Below are positions 8,102 through 16,978 of a DNA stretch of 64,000 bases, in pieces. This DNA is from Bacillus tuaregi (GTDB taxonomy: Bacteria > Bacillota > Bacilli > Bacillales > Cytobacillaceae): positions 4,164,712-4,228,711 of the forward strand of contig NZ_LT629731.1 in assembly GCF_900104575.1 (NCBI RefSeq), written 5' to 3'. The notes below the pieces were generated by a model. That model saw only the letters and a program-made list of their open reading frames with translations, ran no database searches and had not been told where the DNA came from. The stretch's first letter is position 1, and every line of letters begins with the position of its first letter. Made by a program: the position numbers and the translations under genes.

Positions 8102-10516
8102 CTATAGTTTGACCTTTTGTAATCGTAGAGCATTGAGTACAACCGAAACAGAGCTAAATGCCATTGCAGCACCGGCAAGCCATGGAGCTAAGAATCCAAA
8201 CGCCGCAATTGGAATGCCAATTGAATTATAAGCTAAGGCCCAGAAAAGGTTTTGCTTAATATTTCGCATTGTTTTATGGCTCATTAAGATGGAGTCTGGA
8301 ATACTGTTCAAATCCCCACGGATCAAGGTAATATCGGCTGCTTCCATCGCTACATCTGTACCCGTACCAATAGCCATACCAATATCAGCAGTAGCAAGTG
8401 CTGGGGCATCATTAATTCCATCCCCGACCATGGCCACTTTTTTATCTTGAGCTTGAAGTTTCTTCACTTCTTCTGCTTTCCCTTCTGGGAGAACTTCGGC
8501 AATTACATGATCAACTCCAGCTTGTTTTGCAATTGCATTTGCCGTATCTTTGTTGTCACCCGTAATCATAATCACTTCAAGTCCCATGTCTTTCATCCGT
8601 TTAATGGCGGAAGTAGATGTTTCTTTAATTGTATCTGCTACTGCAACAATCCCTGCATATCTTCCATCAACGGCTGCTAACATAGCTGTTTTCCCTTGTT
8701 TCTCAAGATCTTCCATCTTATCTAATACATTATCAATCTCGACATTGTATTTTTTCATAAGACGACGAGTTCCTACAAGAACCACTTTTCCATCCACTAC
8801 CGTTTTGATTCCATATCCAGGTATATTTTCAAAATCAGAAACATCTTTGAACTGGATGGATTTCTCTACGATTCCTTCAACAATTGCTTGTGCAAGAGGA
8901 TGCTCTGATTGTTTTTCAGCCGAACCAACAAGAGATAAGAACTCTGTCTCATCTTGCTCCGTTATCACATCTGTTAAAACAGGTTCACCATTTGTGATCG
9001 TTCCTGTTTTGTCTAAAATGACTGTATTGACTTTATGAGTCATTTCAAGGTGTTCTCCACCTTTAAATAGAATCCCATATTCGGCAGCTCGACCGGTTCC
9101 TGCCATAATGGAGGTTGGTGTTGCTAGACCTAAAGCACATGGACATGCAATGACAAGAACGGCAATTAGGTTTACTAGGGCTGCAGTAAAGTTTCCTGGA
9201 TCAGCCCAGAAATACCAGATGATAAATGTAATAACCGCTATTCCCACCACAATTGGAACAAAGATACCGGAAATTTGATCAGCCATCCGTTGAATTGGAG
9301 CTTTTGATCCTTGTGCTTCCTCTACAATTTTAATGATTTGCGATAGGGCTGTTTCCTTTCCTACTTTTGTCGCTTTAATTTTCAAAAATCCATTTTTATT
9401 AATAGTTGCCCCTATTACACTATCTCCAACTGTTTTATCTACGGGGACACTTTCACCAGTGAGCATTGATTCATCCAGTGCTGAGGTCCCTTCCAAAACT
9501 TCTCCATCAACAGGAACTTTCTCACCAGGCTTTACTAATAAAATATCGCCAGCCACAACATCTTCTAAAGGAATAGTGGTTTCGATTCCATTTCGAATGA
9601 CTGTTGCTGTTTTTGCTTGTAGTCCCATTAATTTCTTAATCGCTTCTGATGAACGTCCTTTTGCTTTTGCTTCAAATAGGTTTCCAAGAATAATTAATGT
9701 GATTAAGACAGCACTTGTTTCAAAATAAAGTCCAACTGAATGTGCATTACTTCCAAGCGATTCTATTGCTAAATAAACACTATAAAAATAAGCAGCCGAT
9801 GTACCAAGAGCTACGAGTACATCCATATTGGCACTCTTATTTTTCAATGACTTATAGGCTCCAACATAAAATTGTTTTCCAATAAAGAATTGTACAGGTG
9901 TTGCCAAGGCCATTTGTACCCATGGCTTCATAAATGCATCTGGCACCCAAAGGAAAGAAGTAAAACTAAAATGTCCTACCATAGACCACAGTAACGGAAG
10001 TGATAAAATAGCTGCGAATATAAACTTCCCTGTCTGTTTTTCAATCTCTTTTTGACGATAATCTACGGCCTCTTTTTCATTTTCATCGCTTTTTACCATC
10101 GCTCCGTAGCCGAGATTTTCAACCTTTTGAACTAACTCTTTTGTTGTAACTGCTGATGGATTATATTCTACAGATGCCTTTTCTAAAGCCAAATTAACAG
10201 TTGCTTGCAGAACACCATCGACTTTATTAAGACCTTTTTCAATTCTTGTTGCACAGGCTGCACAAGTCATACCAGTTAGTACCAATTCCCTTTTTTCTGT
10301 TACAACATCATATCCAAGATCTCTTACCTTTTTCGTTATATCTGAAGGACTCATCATAACAGGGTCAAACTGGACCATGGCTTTTTCTAAAGCAAGGTTT
10401 ACATTGGCATCCTTGACTCCATCCATTTTTTTCAGCCCTTTTTCAATTCTTGTTGCACAGGCTGCACAGGTCATGCCAGTTACTTGGAATTGATTTTCAA
10501 TAACTTTTTCGCTCAT
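8102..10516 (-). CDS. copA: Copper-exporting P1B-type ATPase CopA
   Basis: About 804 aa. Two N-terminal heavy-metal-binding domains each have GMTCAACA (CxxC). Then come the membrane region, the actuator loop with TGES, the CPC ion-binding motif ('[14 protein letters not shown]'), the phosphorylated Asp in DKTGT, the HP motif ('SEHPLAQAI') and '[12 protein letters not shown]'. The CPC motif, with the N, Y and MxxxS-type residues of the last helices ('[14 protein letters not shown]'), is typical of Cu(I) exporters. I start at MSEKV, preceded by GGTGATGGGG; a GTG three codons upstream is also open. A CsoR-type operator lies just upstream. Confidence 0.95.
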   Translation of the reverse strand: MSEKVIENQFQVTGMTCAACATRIEKGLKKMDGVKDANVNLALEKAMVQFDPVMMSPSDITKKVRDLGYDVVTEKRELVLTGMTCAACATRIEKGLNKVDGVLQATVNLALEKASVEYNPSAVTTKELVQKVENLGYGAMVKSDENEKEAVDYRQKEIEKQTGKFIFAAILSLPLLWSMVGHFSFTSFLWVPDAFMKPWVQMALATPVQFFIGKQFYVGAYKSLKNKSANMDVLVALGTSAAYFYSVYLAIESLGSNAHSVGLYFETSAVLITLIILGNLFEAKAKGRSSEAIKKLMGLQAKTATVIRNGIETTIPLEDVVAGDILLVKPGEKVPVDGEVLEGTSALDESMLTGESVPVDKTVGDSVIGATINKNGFLKIKATKVGKETALSQIIKIVEEAQGSKAPIQRMADQISGIFVPIVVGIAVITFIIWYFWADPGNFTAALVNLIAVLVIACPCALGLATPTSIMAGTGRAAEYGILFKGGEHLEMTHKVNTVILDKTGTITNGEPVLTDVITEQDETEFLSLVGSAEKQSEHPLAQAIVEGIVEKSIQFKDVSDFENIPGYGIKTVVDGKVVLVGTRRLMKKYNVEIDNVLDKMEDLEKQGKTAMLAAVDGRYAGIVAVADTIKETSTSAIKRMKDMGLEVIMITGDNKDTANAIAKQAGVDHVIAEVLPEGKAEEVKKLQAQDKKVAMVGDGINDAPALATADIGMAIGTGTDVAMEAADITLIRGDLNSIPDSILMSHKTMRNIKQNLFWALAYNSIGIPIAAFGFLAPWLAGAAMAFSSVSVVLNALRLQKVKL

Positions 10517-10527
10517 CCCCATCACCT

Positions 10528-10545
10528 CATACCTACCTAGGGTAT
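10528..10545 (-). promoter_or_regulatory. CsoR-type operator upstream of copA
   Basis: On the minus strand the site reads ATACCCTAGGTAGGTATG, a GC-rich centre between ATAC and GTAT as in Bacillus CsoR operators. It lies between copZ and copA, just before the copA ribosome binding site. Confidence 0.6.
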
Positions 10546-10592
10546 ATTTTTTTGAAAAAGAGAGCGTGCTTTAAGCACAGCCCATCTTCAAT

Positions 10593-10799
10593 TTACTTTA
10601 CTTCGTATCCTTGATCATCAATGGTTTCCTTGATTTTATCTAATGTTACCTCAGCTTGATTAAATTCAACGTCTACTTTTTTATTCTCCAGATCGACTTT
10701 TACACTTGAAACTCCATTAAGTGCTCCAACGCTTCCTTCTACTGATTTCACGCAATGTCCACAAGACATACCTTCTACATTTAAAGTTACTTTTTCCAT
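10593..10799 (-). CDS. copZ: Copper chaperone CopZ
   Basis: 68 aa, a single heavy-metal-associated domain with 'GMSCGHC' near residue 10 and the fold-typical ending 'IKETIDDQGYEV'. CopZ carries Cu(I) in the cytosol to CopA and gives or takes copper from CsoR. It sits between csoR and copA in one leftward group, with a GGGGACG site upstream of the ATG. A small hairpin (GTGCTTTAAGCAC, near 10566) lies after the stop and may weaken read-through. Confidence 0.95.
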   Translation of the reverse strand: MEKVTLNVEGMSCGHCVKSVEGSVGALNGVSSVKVDLENKKVDVEFNQAEVTLDKIKETIDDQGYEVK

Positions 10800-10814
10800 A
10801 TTTAACGTCCCCTT

Positions 10815-11156
10815 TTACTTTTTCATTAATTTTTGTATGGTCACTAATACTTCATCTAAAACTTCCATGTCACCTTCTTGAATTCGATTGACTACACATT
10901 CTTTCATATGTGCTTCAAGAAGAATTTTAGCAACACCATTAAGAGCTGCTTGTGAAGCTGAGATTTGAGTAATCACATCATCACAGTAAGTATCCGTTTC
11001 GATTAATCTTTTTATGCCCCGAATCTGACCTTCAATCCTGTTCAATCGGGTCACAAGGTTCTTTTTCGTTTTTTCTGAGTGATGACTCATTCTCCCATGT
11101 GAAGGTGTACAGCAACTATCCTCTGAAATCATCTCATTTTCTAATTCGGGATCCAT
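10815..11156 (-). CDS. csoR: Copper-sensing repressor CsoR
   Basis: 113 aa with the all-helical CsoR/RcnR (DUF156) core: 'LVTRLNRIEGQIRGIKRLIE' and the copper ligands Cys-His-Cys in 'DTYCDDVITQ' and 'EAHMKECVVNRI'. An extra N-terminal tail carries Cys and His ('DSCCTPSHGRMSHH'). CsoR binds operator DNA without copper and lets go when Cu(I) binds. It opens the csoR-copZ-copA group and has an operator in its own promoter. Confidence 0.95.
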   Translation of the reverse strand: MDPELENEMISEDSCCTPSHGRMSHHSEKTKKNLVTRLNRIEGQIRGIKRLIETDTYCDDVITQISASQAALNGVAKILLEAHMKECVVNRIQEGDMEVLDEVLVTIQKLMKK

Positions 11157-11178
11157 CTCACTCCTCCTCCTCGATTAC

Positions 11179-11208
11179 ATTATAGTATACCCCCGTACCC
11201 TATGTAAA
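11179..11208 (-). promoter_or_regulatory. csoR promoter with CsoR operator in the spacer
   Basis: On the minus strand TTTACA and TATAAT are separated by 18 bp, and the spacer contains TAGGGTACGGGGGTATAC, a close match to known CsoR operators (GGGTA-CGGGGGTAT type). Binding there would block RNA polymerase. An AGGAGGAGGAG-like ribosome binding site follows. Confidence 0.85.
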
Positions 11209-11309
11209 GTGACTGATTTGTGAAAAGTAAAATAAAATTAATTATATTACCCAATTTTTATGGAATATAGATTTAATTTGTTCTAACTTCGTATTTTAAT
11301 ACAAAACGT

Positions 11310-11354
11310 GAGGCGGTTCTCTTGTTTTGCGTATATAAACAAGAGAACCGCCTC
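11310..11354. terminator. Strong terminator after the DUF1541 lipoprotein gene
   Basis: An 18-bp stem, GAGGCGGTTCTCTTGTTT paired with its complement ending at 11354, with a loop of about 9 nt. It lies between the end of the lipoprotein gene and the csoR promoter and insulates the two units. Confidence 0.85.
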
Positions 11355-11361
11355 CTCGTTT

Positions 11362-12006
11362 TTATTCTACTGGAGATAATTCACTTTCTGTTACCCATTT
11401 GTGATACGTTACCTTTTCCCCTGTTTCAGTATCCGTGTAATCTACCATATAGACTGTTGTTTGTTCAGCAGAATCAATTGTTGCAGTTGCACCTTTCATA
11501 CCTTCCATATGTTCTGCATTTAATACCACTTCATCACCTGTTTGAAACGATTCATCACCCGCATTTTCAAGTTCCTCATGAATGACCCATTTATGATCCT
11601 CGACTGGTTCTCCGCCAGTTGTAGGCGTATATGTAACTGTATAAACCGTCGTGTCAAAGGCTCCAGAGATTGTGGCTTCAGCTCCATCCATTCCTGGCAT
11701 ATGATTTGCGTGAATAATTGCCTTGCTTCCAACCGGATACGTTGGATTCTCTGCTTCCTCTAAGCCTTCAGGTACCTCACTTGAACCAGAGTGATTCATT
11801 CCAGCATGATCCATTCCCTCCATTTCTTCTTCTCCATTACTTGATTCCTCATTTTCCTCTTCGTTTGTTGTTGTTCCCTGGTTTGTATTTTCTGTTTTTC
11901 CGTTAGTATCTTGTTCTTCGTCGGTTGCGTTTGAACATGCACCAAGCACTAGCAATAGTGAAGCTAACAAAATAAATAAAATTGATCGTTTACCTTTTTT
12001 CTGCAT
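11362..12006 (-). CDS. DUF1541 (YdhK-like) metal-associated lipoprotein
   Basis: A lipoprotein signal ('FILLASLLLVLGAC', lipobox LGAC) is followed by an acidic, low-complexity linker with 'MEGMDHAGMNHSG', then two tandem DUF1541 domains, each with a Met/His cluster ('HANHMPGMDGAEATI', 'NAEHMEGMKGATATI') and a conserved 'HKWV' end. Such proteins lie next to copper genes in Bacillus and are thought to bind copper outside the membrane. I start at MQKKGKR, right after AAGGAGGG; an upstream ATG lacks a site. The extra Lgt gene in this island could modify it. Confidence 0.85.
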   Translation of the reverse strand: MQKKGKRSILFILLASLLLVLGACSNATDEEQDTNGKTENTNQGTTTNEEENEESSNGEEEMEGMDHAGMNHSGSSEVPEGLEEAENPTYPVGSKAIIHANHMPGMDGAEATISGAFDTTVYTVTYTPTTGGEPVEDHKWVIHEELENAGDESFQTGDEVVLNAEHMEGMKGATATIDSAEQTTVYMVDYTDTETGEKVTYHKWVTESELSPVE

Positions 12007-12046
12007 TTCTTTATTCCCTCCTTCTTTTATTAAATATAGAGTATCC

Positions 12047-12062
12047 AAAAAGTTTGCAGAAT
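12047..12062 (-). promoter_or_regulatory. Putative operator, ATTCTGCAAACTTTTT
   Basis: This site upstream of the DUF1541 lipoprotein gene shares TTCTGCAAACTTTT with the site at 6426-6454. It is probably a target of the island's response regulator. Confidence 0.35.
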
Positions 12063-12406
12063 TTGTGCATTTACATAGTTTACACCTTAAAAAGGTTATA
12101 AATTATGTGTGTTCATATGATTCACATTAGTTGTTCAATATTTTTCTTTGAGAAGTTATTAATTTACTTATAAGAATGACCTCAAAAAATTGCTGATGCT
12201 ATATCAATTTAATCATTAGTTTTCATTTTAAAAACCGATGTAAGTACAATTTGCCAAGTTAAATTTGATTTAAGTACCAAAGGATTTTTTTTTGAACAAT
12301 TTGTGAATTCATCATTTATCCATTTAGAATCCACAAATTCTCCACATCCTTAATTAATACTAGACATCATAAAAATAAATTTTGAAAAAAGAAAGGAGTT
12401 TATAAA
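12063..12406. other. Divergent intergenic region, no gene
   Basis: About 340 bp between the leftward lipoprotein gene and the rightward small gene at 12407. It is AT-rich and should hold two promoters. A possible degenerate copy of the island motif (ATTCTCCACATCCTTAAT) lies near 12337-12354. I see no further coding frame. Confidence 0.4.
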
Positions 12407-12535
12407 ATGGGTTGTTGTGGTGGTCATCACTCTAATCAAGATAATCATTCTCAAAATACTTCCATTAAGTCAACGTTTTGGACCTTGTTAATTGGGATCG
12501 GTGTAATTGCGGTACTAATATATTTATTAAATTAA
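12407..12535 (+). CDS. Small CC/HH membrane protein, 42 aa
   Basis: A 42-codon frame that begins MGCCGGHHSNQDNHSQ, a likely metal-binding head, followed by one membrane helix ('FWTLLIGIGVIAVLIYLL'). GAAAGGAG stands at the right distance before the ATG. Small proteins of this layout are common in metal-resistance loci; no named family is claimed. Confidence 0.6.
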   Translation: MGCCGGHHSNQDNHSQNTSIKSTFWTLLIGIGVIAVLIYLLN

Positions 12536-12682
12536 AAAAGAAGAGGGATAGGCCCAATTAGTCTCATGCCAATCGTCCCCATTGTTTTTGTTTGTATCAT
12601 TCGTATAAATTGATGGAGGGAGTACATTATCAAAGATCATAACTATTCAAAGAATAAAAAGGAAAGACCCCTCTTAAAAGCT

Positions 12683-13045
12683 GTGGGATCAGTATTGTTT
12701 GCCATTATAGCCTCTTCTCACCACTGGCTACATACGCTTTTAATTGCACTCGGCCTTACTACACTAGGAACAGGTTTGTTGTCTTTACCACCAAGTATAA
12801 GATTAATATTATTAGTAATATCATTGATTTTGTCTGTATGGTTTTTAAGAGTTGCCAAAGTGAAATGGTCACGAAATCGTCCTGCGGCATGGGTTTATCT
12901 TATCTCATCCCTTATCTCAATTATTCTAGTTATTACAGCAATACCTGATACACTCACAAGTGTATATCCCAAAAATGAGCCAGTACAGCAACAAGAACAA
13001 CAACAAAATACAGAACAGCAACACAATCATGATGAGCATAATTAA
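12683..13045 (+). CDS. Membrane protein with His-rich tail, about 120 aa or more
   Basis: Three membrane segments and a Gln/His-rich tail ('QQQEQQQNTEQQHNHDEHN') that could bind metal. The GTG used here has no good site and falls in the middle of a conserved-looking reading frame: upstream codons continue back to an ATT at 12626 that stands 5 bases after GGAGGG. Translation may therefore start at that ATT, adding about 19 residues (IKDHNYSKNKKERPLLKA). A bidirectional terminator follows. Confidence 0.55.
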   Translation: MGSVLFAIIASSHHWLHTLLIALGLTTLGTGLLSLPPSIRLILLVISLILSVWFLRVAKVKWSRNRPAAWVYLISSLISIILVITAIPDTLTSVYPKNEPVQQQEQQQNTEQQHNHDEHN

Positions 13046-13050
13046 TCTGA

Positions 13051-13086
13051 ACAGGGATATTTAAAATAGATTTTAAATATCCCTGT
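13051..13086. terminator. Bidirectional terminator
   Basis: A 16-bp stem, ACAGGGATATTTAAAA paired with TTTTAAATATCCCTGT, lies between convergent genes ending at 13045 and 13120. Confidence 0.8.
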
Positions 13087-13119
13087 TAATGCGAATCAAT
13101 AAATTTTATAAATAGCTTT

Positions 13120-13485
13120 TTAAGTTACAAACTTCATCAATATGAACATCATCAACATAAAAGAGCCGATAATGCCAGAGAAATACCAAACTCCTTTTAC
13201 ATCCTCTTTTTTCTGCATTTTATTGTATTCATTATAAGTTATTTCCCCTTTAGCAAACCTCAAACCACTATAATCAGGTTTTACGGAAAATAAAGCACCT
13301 TTCTTATCCTCTAGGATTATTTTCGTAATAAAATCCTTCCCATTCCATTGTTCATCTTGTTGCGAGAACTCAAAACTTTTACCTCCAAACACTTCTACCT
13401 TTACCACTTTATATAACGACTGTTTTCGTATTTCTTCACTTATTTTATAAGCCTGGTGTTCCATAAAATTATTAGTTATACACAC
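13120..13485 (-). CDS. C-terminally anchored protein of unknown function, 121 aa
   Basis: A soluble N-terminal part of about 95 residues with alternating strands ends in one membrane helix ('WYFSGIIGSFMLMMFILMKF'). It starts with GTG, eight bases after a GAGG site. No family is recognised. A site of the island motif lies about 75 bp upstream. Confidence 0.5.
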   Translation of the reverse strand: MCITNNFMEHQAYKISEEIRKQSLYKVVKVEVFGGKSFEFSQQDEQWNGKDFITKIILEDKKGALFSVKPDYSGLRFAKGEITYNEYNKMQKKEDVKGVWYFSGIIGSFMLMMFILMKFVT

Positions 13486-13554
13486 TTTAATCGCCTCACT
13501 GACATCATAATTTAGAACATTAATCTAAATTCATGAAAAAACTTCTAATGAAAT

Positions 13555-13567
13555 ATTTTATGCAGAA
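13555..13567 (-). promoter_or_regulatory. Putative operator, TTCTGCATAAAAT
   Basis: A match to the island motif on the minus strand, upstream of the gene at 13120-13485. Confidence 0.35.
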
Positions 13568-13641
13568 CACTTCCCAAAAGCCTTTCTTTAATACTACCAA
13601 TTAACCTCCCTGCATTCATTAACTGTAAGATTTTTTCAAGA

Positions 13642-14373
13642 TTACCAATAAGTCAATGTGTCTAAAACACCTAAAATTAGCAGGGTTATTCCTGCTAATT
13701 TTTGAACGATTACACCAATCTTTCTACCTTTTTTCTTAACCAACTTCCCACTTAACTCAAAATACCAAATGAGGAATAGGGTTATTAAAAGTGGTAATGA
13801 TGTTCCTATTGCAAAAATGGCAGGAAGAATGACTCCATATGATACAGATATTGTAGCAGGCATTAATGTTACAAAAAATAAAACAAACATAGTCGGACAG
13901 AATCCAAGGGTAAAACTCACTCCCATTAGAAAAGCACCAAAGTTGCCCTTTTTTATAAATTTCTCTGGTATTGATCCTAAAACGAAAGATTTATAGAATC
14001 GAATAACATCGAGCATAAAAAGACCAATCAGGATTAATATAGGTCCAACAACTTTTCTAAACCATGGAAAGTATAGGGCTAAGATGGATTTAAACTCATT
14101 TCCGAGCATCCACACAGTAATACCTAGAATAGTAAAAACAAAGATTTTACCAAGAATAAAAAATATAATTTCTTTCCAAGCTATTTGTTTCTGTACTGAT
14201 TTATTTCCGTATAATGTAATAGCACCTAGGTTCCCAGTAAATTGACAGGGTGTTAAGGCCCCCACAATCCCTAAAACGAAAGCAAATAAAATAGGAATTC
14301 CTTCTGTTGTATTGACCATATTATAAAATGGTTGACTGAGCATATAGCTTATTTTGCTAAAGAATTCATACAT
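13642..14373 (-). CDS. CcdA/DsbD-like thiol electron-transfer membrane protein
   Basis: 243 aa, six or more membrane helices. Two helices carry a conserved Cys-Pro or Pro-Cys turn: 'GALTPCQFTGNLGAITLYG' near residue 42 and 'TLGFCPTMFVLFF' near 157. That is the signature of the DsbD transmembrane family (CcdA, ScsB-like and UreH-type proteins), which pass reducing power from thioredoxin across the membrane. In a copper island such a protein could keep extracellular Cys ligands, for instance those of CueP, reduced. The pairing with CueP is inference from neighbourhood. Confidence 0.75.
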   Translation of the reverse strand: MYEFFSKISYMLSQPFYNMVNTTEGIPILFAFVLGIVGALTPCQFTGNLGAITLYGNKSVQKQIAWKEIIFFILGKIFVFTILGITVWMLGNEFKSILALYFPWFRKVVGPILILIGLFMLDVIRFYKSFVLGSIPEKFIKKGNFGAFLMGVSFTLGFCPTMFVLFFVTLMPATISVSYGVILPAIFAIGTSLPLLITLFLIWYFELSGKLVKKKGRKIGVIVQKLAGITLLILGVLDTLTYW

Positions 14374-14523
14374 TTCCTATCCTCCTGTAATTTAAAACCT
14401 CTAACTCCCCTCTATCAATTGGGAATATTCCGGATCATGTGTAAATAGCTATTTTGATTTAGCTTAAATATTATTATCTGAAGGATATATTTAAAAATTC
14501 ACATAATTTATATCAAAATTAAA

Positions 14524-14548
14524 GGAAACCTCTCAAACGAGGCTTCCA
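14524..14548 (-). terminator. Terminator after the CueP-like gene
   Basis: On the minus strand GGAAGCCTC and GAGGTTTCC form a stem with one G-T pair, followed by TTTAATTTTG, shortly after the stop at 14562. Confidence 0.6.
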
Positions 14549-14561
14549 ACTTATTGCTTTA

Positions 14562-15089
14562 CTACATTAGTTGCATGGTTGTAATACAAGTATTATCATT
14601 TTCAAAAGTGGAGAATTCTGATTCTACTTTCTTATCGTCATACTTAATTTCTATACGATACTCCTTGTCCCGTGGTAGCCATATATCAATAAAGCCATTT
14701 GACTGGGACTTTAATTTTTCATCTACTAATACATTCCCTTCGATGTCTTCAATATAAACATCAAACTCTTTATTTACCAACTCACCTTGACAACCTGTCA
14801 AGTTATGAATTTGTCAAGGATGGGTTTGCTCAATATAAGGAGCAATGGAAACGAAAAATTCCTCCTTCGGCAAATCATAGCTTGCTTTATTTCCATTACG
14901 ATCAGTTGCAATGAGTTCATGTGATGTAATAGATGCTGACTGATCTTTAATGTTTCGTAGACTATAATCGTTCACTAACTCCTTAATATTTTTTTCTTCG
15001 TTTTCTTCGAAAGCGTTGTCTTCATTTGCACTACAAGCAACTAATGCTAAAAAAGTTAAAGCAATAACAATAAAATGCTTTAATTTCAC
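14562..15089 (-). pseudogene. CueP-like copper-binding lipoprotein with in-frame TGA at a conserved Cys
   Basis: Two frames (14814-15089 and 14562-14801) are one gene: they share a reading frame and are separated by a single TGA (14814-14816) and a few sense codons. The first half has a lipobox ('LALVAC') and 'ELVNDYSLRNIKD...FFVSIAPYIEQTHP'; the second continues 'QIHNLTGCQGELVNKEFDVY' to 'NDNTCITTMQL'. The joined product, about 175 aa, has the length of CueP. In CueP two Cys lie eight residues apart at this point, and the TGA stands exactly at the first. It is either a nonsense mutation or a UGA-coded selenocysteine; a hairpin lies 3' of the UGA. Confidence 0.8.
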
Positions 15090-15120
15090 TTAACATTACC
15101 TCCAATCCCTTATGTGGAAA

Positions 15121-15936
15121 TTAATTTGACCTTTTTCCGTACTGTAACTTTGCATATCCTTTCCAACGTCTAAACCAAATTAAGATTACTGCTATTCCAA
15201 TTAATGATAATGAGACGACTTGAGCGATTCTCAAAGAGTCTGTTAACATCAAACTATCAGTTCTCAAACCTTCTACAAAGAATCTCCCTATCGAATACCA
15301 AATAACATAGATAAGAAAAAGTTCACCACGCTTTATATTAAGTCTTCTTACAATTAGTAATAGAACAAACCCCAATAAATTCCATAATGACTCATACAAG
15401 AATGTTGGATGATAATAAGAACCATTTATATACATCTGATTAATAATAAAATCTGGCAGATTTATACCTTCTAAAAAGCCCCTCGTTACTTCAGTTCCGT
15501 GTGCTTCTTGATTCATGAAGTTTCCCCAACGTCCTATTGCCTGCCCAAGAATAATACTCGGTGCGGAAATATCAGCCAATTTCCAAAATGAAATTCCCTT
15601 TTTATTGGCAAAAACAACGGCTGTTACAACACCACCAATTAAAGCTCCATGTATGGCAATGCCACCTTCCCAAATCGCAAATATTTGCCCAGGATTTTGA
15701 GAATAATAGTCCCATTTAAAAAGAACATAGTAAATCCTAGCACTTACTATTGAGATTGGAATAACCCAAAGCAATAAATCAGAAAATGTATCTTTAGAAA
15801 GCCCTAATTTTTTTGCTTCCCTTGTTGCAAATACCCAACCTAATAATATACCTATTCCGATGATAATACCGTACCAGTATATTGTAAATGGTCCAAATTC
15901 AATTGCTACTCTATCTAGTGGCTGTAAATAATCCAT
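15121..15936 (-). CDS. lgt: Prolipoprotein diacylglyceryl transferase (accessory copy)
   Basis: About 271 aa. Lgt moves diacylglycerol from phosphatidylglycerol to the lipobox Cys. Seven membrane helices and the family signature '[14 protein letters not shown]' are present, as are 'HPTFLYES' and '[10 protein letters not shown]'. I start at MDYLQPLDR, close behind AGGTGAGG. The chromosome must have its own lgt, so this is probably an extra copy serving the two lipoproteins of the island (DUF1541 and CueP-like). The island motif lies upstream. Confidence 0.92.
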   Translation of the reverse strand: MDYLQPLDRVAIEFGPFTIYWYGIIIGIGILLGWVFATREAKKLGLSKDTFSDLLLWVIPISIVSARIYYVLFKWDYYSQNPGQIFAIWEGGIAIHGALIGGVVTAVVFANKKGISFWKLADISAPSIILGQAIGRWGNFMNQEAHGTEVTRGFLEGINLPDFIINQMYINGSYYHPTFLYESLWNLLGFVLLLIVRRLNIKRGELFLIYVIWYSIGRFFVEGLRTDSLMLTDSLRIAQVVSLSLIGIAVILIWFRRWKGYAKLQYGKRSN

Positions 15937-15999
15937 CTTGTCCTCACCTCTAAGTTTGCCTAACAAATCGTTCAACCATAAAATTACGACAAATCTGTC

Positions 16000-16016
16000 G
16001 AGATTTTATGCAGAAA
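16000..16016 (-). promoter_or_regulatory. Putative operator, TTTCTGCATAAAATCTC
   Basis: The clearest copy of the island motif, about 65 bp before the lgt start; it runs on into CGACAGATTTGTCG, itself a palindrome (CGACA / TGTCG). Confidence 0.45.
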
Positions 16017-16058
16017 ATTATAATTGATACTTAAATTATTAGAAATGATAAGTAAAAA

Positions 16059-16079
16059 GCTGCTACTTTAAGTAACAGC
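16059..16079 (-). terminator. Terminator of the DUF2933-like gene
   Basis: On the minus strand GCTGTTACTT and AAGTAGCAGC form a nearly perfect stem followed by TTTTTACTT. Confidence 0.65.
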
Positions 16080-16086
16080 CTTTTAC

Positions 16087-16293
16087 TCATGATTCCTTTT
16101 TCACCATTGCAGAAAGAGCTTCAATTTCTTCTCTTAACTTTTTATTCTCCAACTCAAGATTTAGCATTTTATCATTCAAATTGTTTGAAGAATGTGAATG
16201 ATGGTCATGATTTTTGTGACCAAACATCCCTTTCATACAAAAAATCATCATCAAGGGACAAATTAATAAGATCAATAATTGTAGCCATTCCAT
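16087..16293 (-). CDS. Small His-rich membrane protein (DUF2933-like), 68 aa
   Basis: One membrane helix ('LQLLILLICPLMMIFCMKGMFG') followed by 'HKNHDHHSHSS' and a coiled-coil tail ('KMLNLELENKKLREEIEALSAMVKK'). 'PLMMIFCMKGMFG' is the pattern of small DUF2933-type proteins found with copper and other metal genes. GAGGTG precedes the ATG. The His-rich stretch may bind copper. Confidence 0.65.
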   Translation of the reverse strand: MEWLQLLILLICPLMMIFCMKGMFGHKNHDHHSHSSNNLNDKMLNLELENKKLREEIEALSAMVKKES

Positions 16294-16332
16294 AAAATCA
16301 CCTCATTTTTTATTATCCTACTAAGAAAATAT

Positions 16333-16350
16333 CGAGATTTTATGGAGAAT
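16333..16350 (-). promoter_or_regulatory. Putative operator, ATTCTCCATAAAATCTCG
   Basis: A match to the island motif just upstream of the DUF2933-like gene, with CTCC in place of CTGC. Confidence 0.35.
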
Positions 16351-16448
16351 CTTTATGATCAAACAGCGATTCTTTGCATCTCCACATACCATTACTGATA
16401 TAGTCAAATTGATTAGAAATAATAATTCTAACTTCATCATTTATTGTC

Positions 16449-16978
16449 CTGCAAAAAAGTCCTTCCCCGCCTTCCTCTCACTCTCCTCAATCCCTTGCGG
16501 CTTTAAGCCAAGACCCTCTTATCTCGCCTTTTTTCTTCCTTCCAATATGTTATATAGTTCTTCCCGAAAATGACCCTCCTTTTTCTGTTCTGGCTTGTAT
16601 CGAATATTCGGACAATGTTAAAGAGTTGGTACCGATAATGGAGGAAAGAATCAGGAGAAAAGACTGAAAAAAATGATTGAAAAAGACATGGAAATCCGTT
16701 GGATTTACACTGAATACGTCGTGAACTTTTGCTCTTTATTCGTTACTCTCTTCCCTCTGCTATCCTTATTGGACAAGGGATTGGACAGATCTTGAGCAAA
16801 ACAAAAAGACTGGATCATATTGAATCCGGCCCCGAATTGATATTGATTTTACGATTGATTATTGATTGATTACATATTGTCGCCTGCTCTTTTTTTCCTC
16901 ACTCTTCCTTCCGCTATGGACACCAACTATTTAGCAGTAGGGACCGACTTTTTAGCATGGGGACCAACTATTTAGCAG
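16449..16978. repeat. Non-coding ~0.53-kb element A', homologous to element A
   Basis: It has the same layout as 2390-2950 in the same orientation: pyrimidine-rich left arm starting CCTGCAAAAAAGTCC, an inner site GTTAAAGAGTTGGTACC, a purine-rich right arm with TTGGACAAGGGATTGGA, and three tandem 21-bp repeats at the right end (about 16918-16978) closing in TTTAGCAGG. Sequence likeness to A stops soon after GGGAAACAT. No gene lies inside. Its right end supplies the last codons and stop of the leftward gene at 16968-17714. Confidence 0.55.

Noticed and set aside
8447-9728. Several plus-strand frames inside copA (up to 162 aa)
   Set aside because: They lie antisense to a well-conserved ATPase gene, with no start sites of their own.
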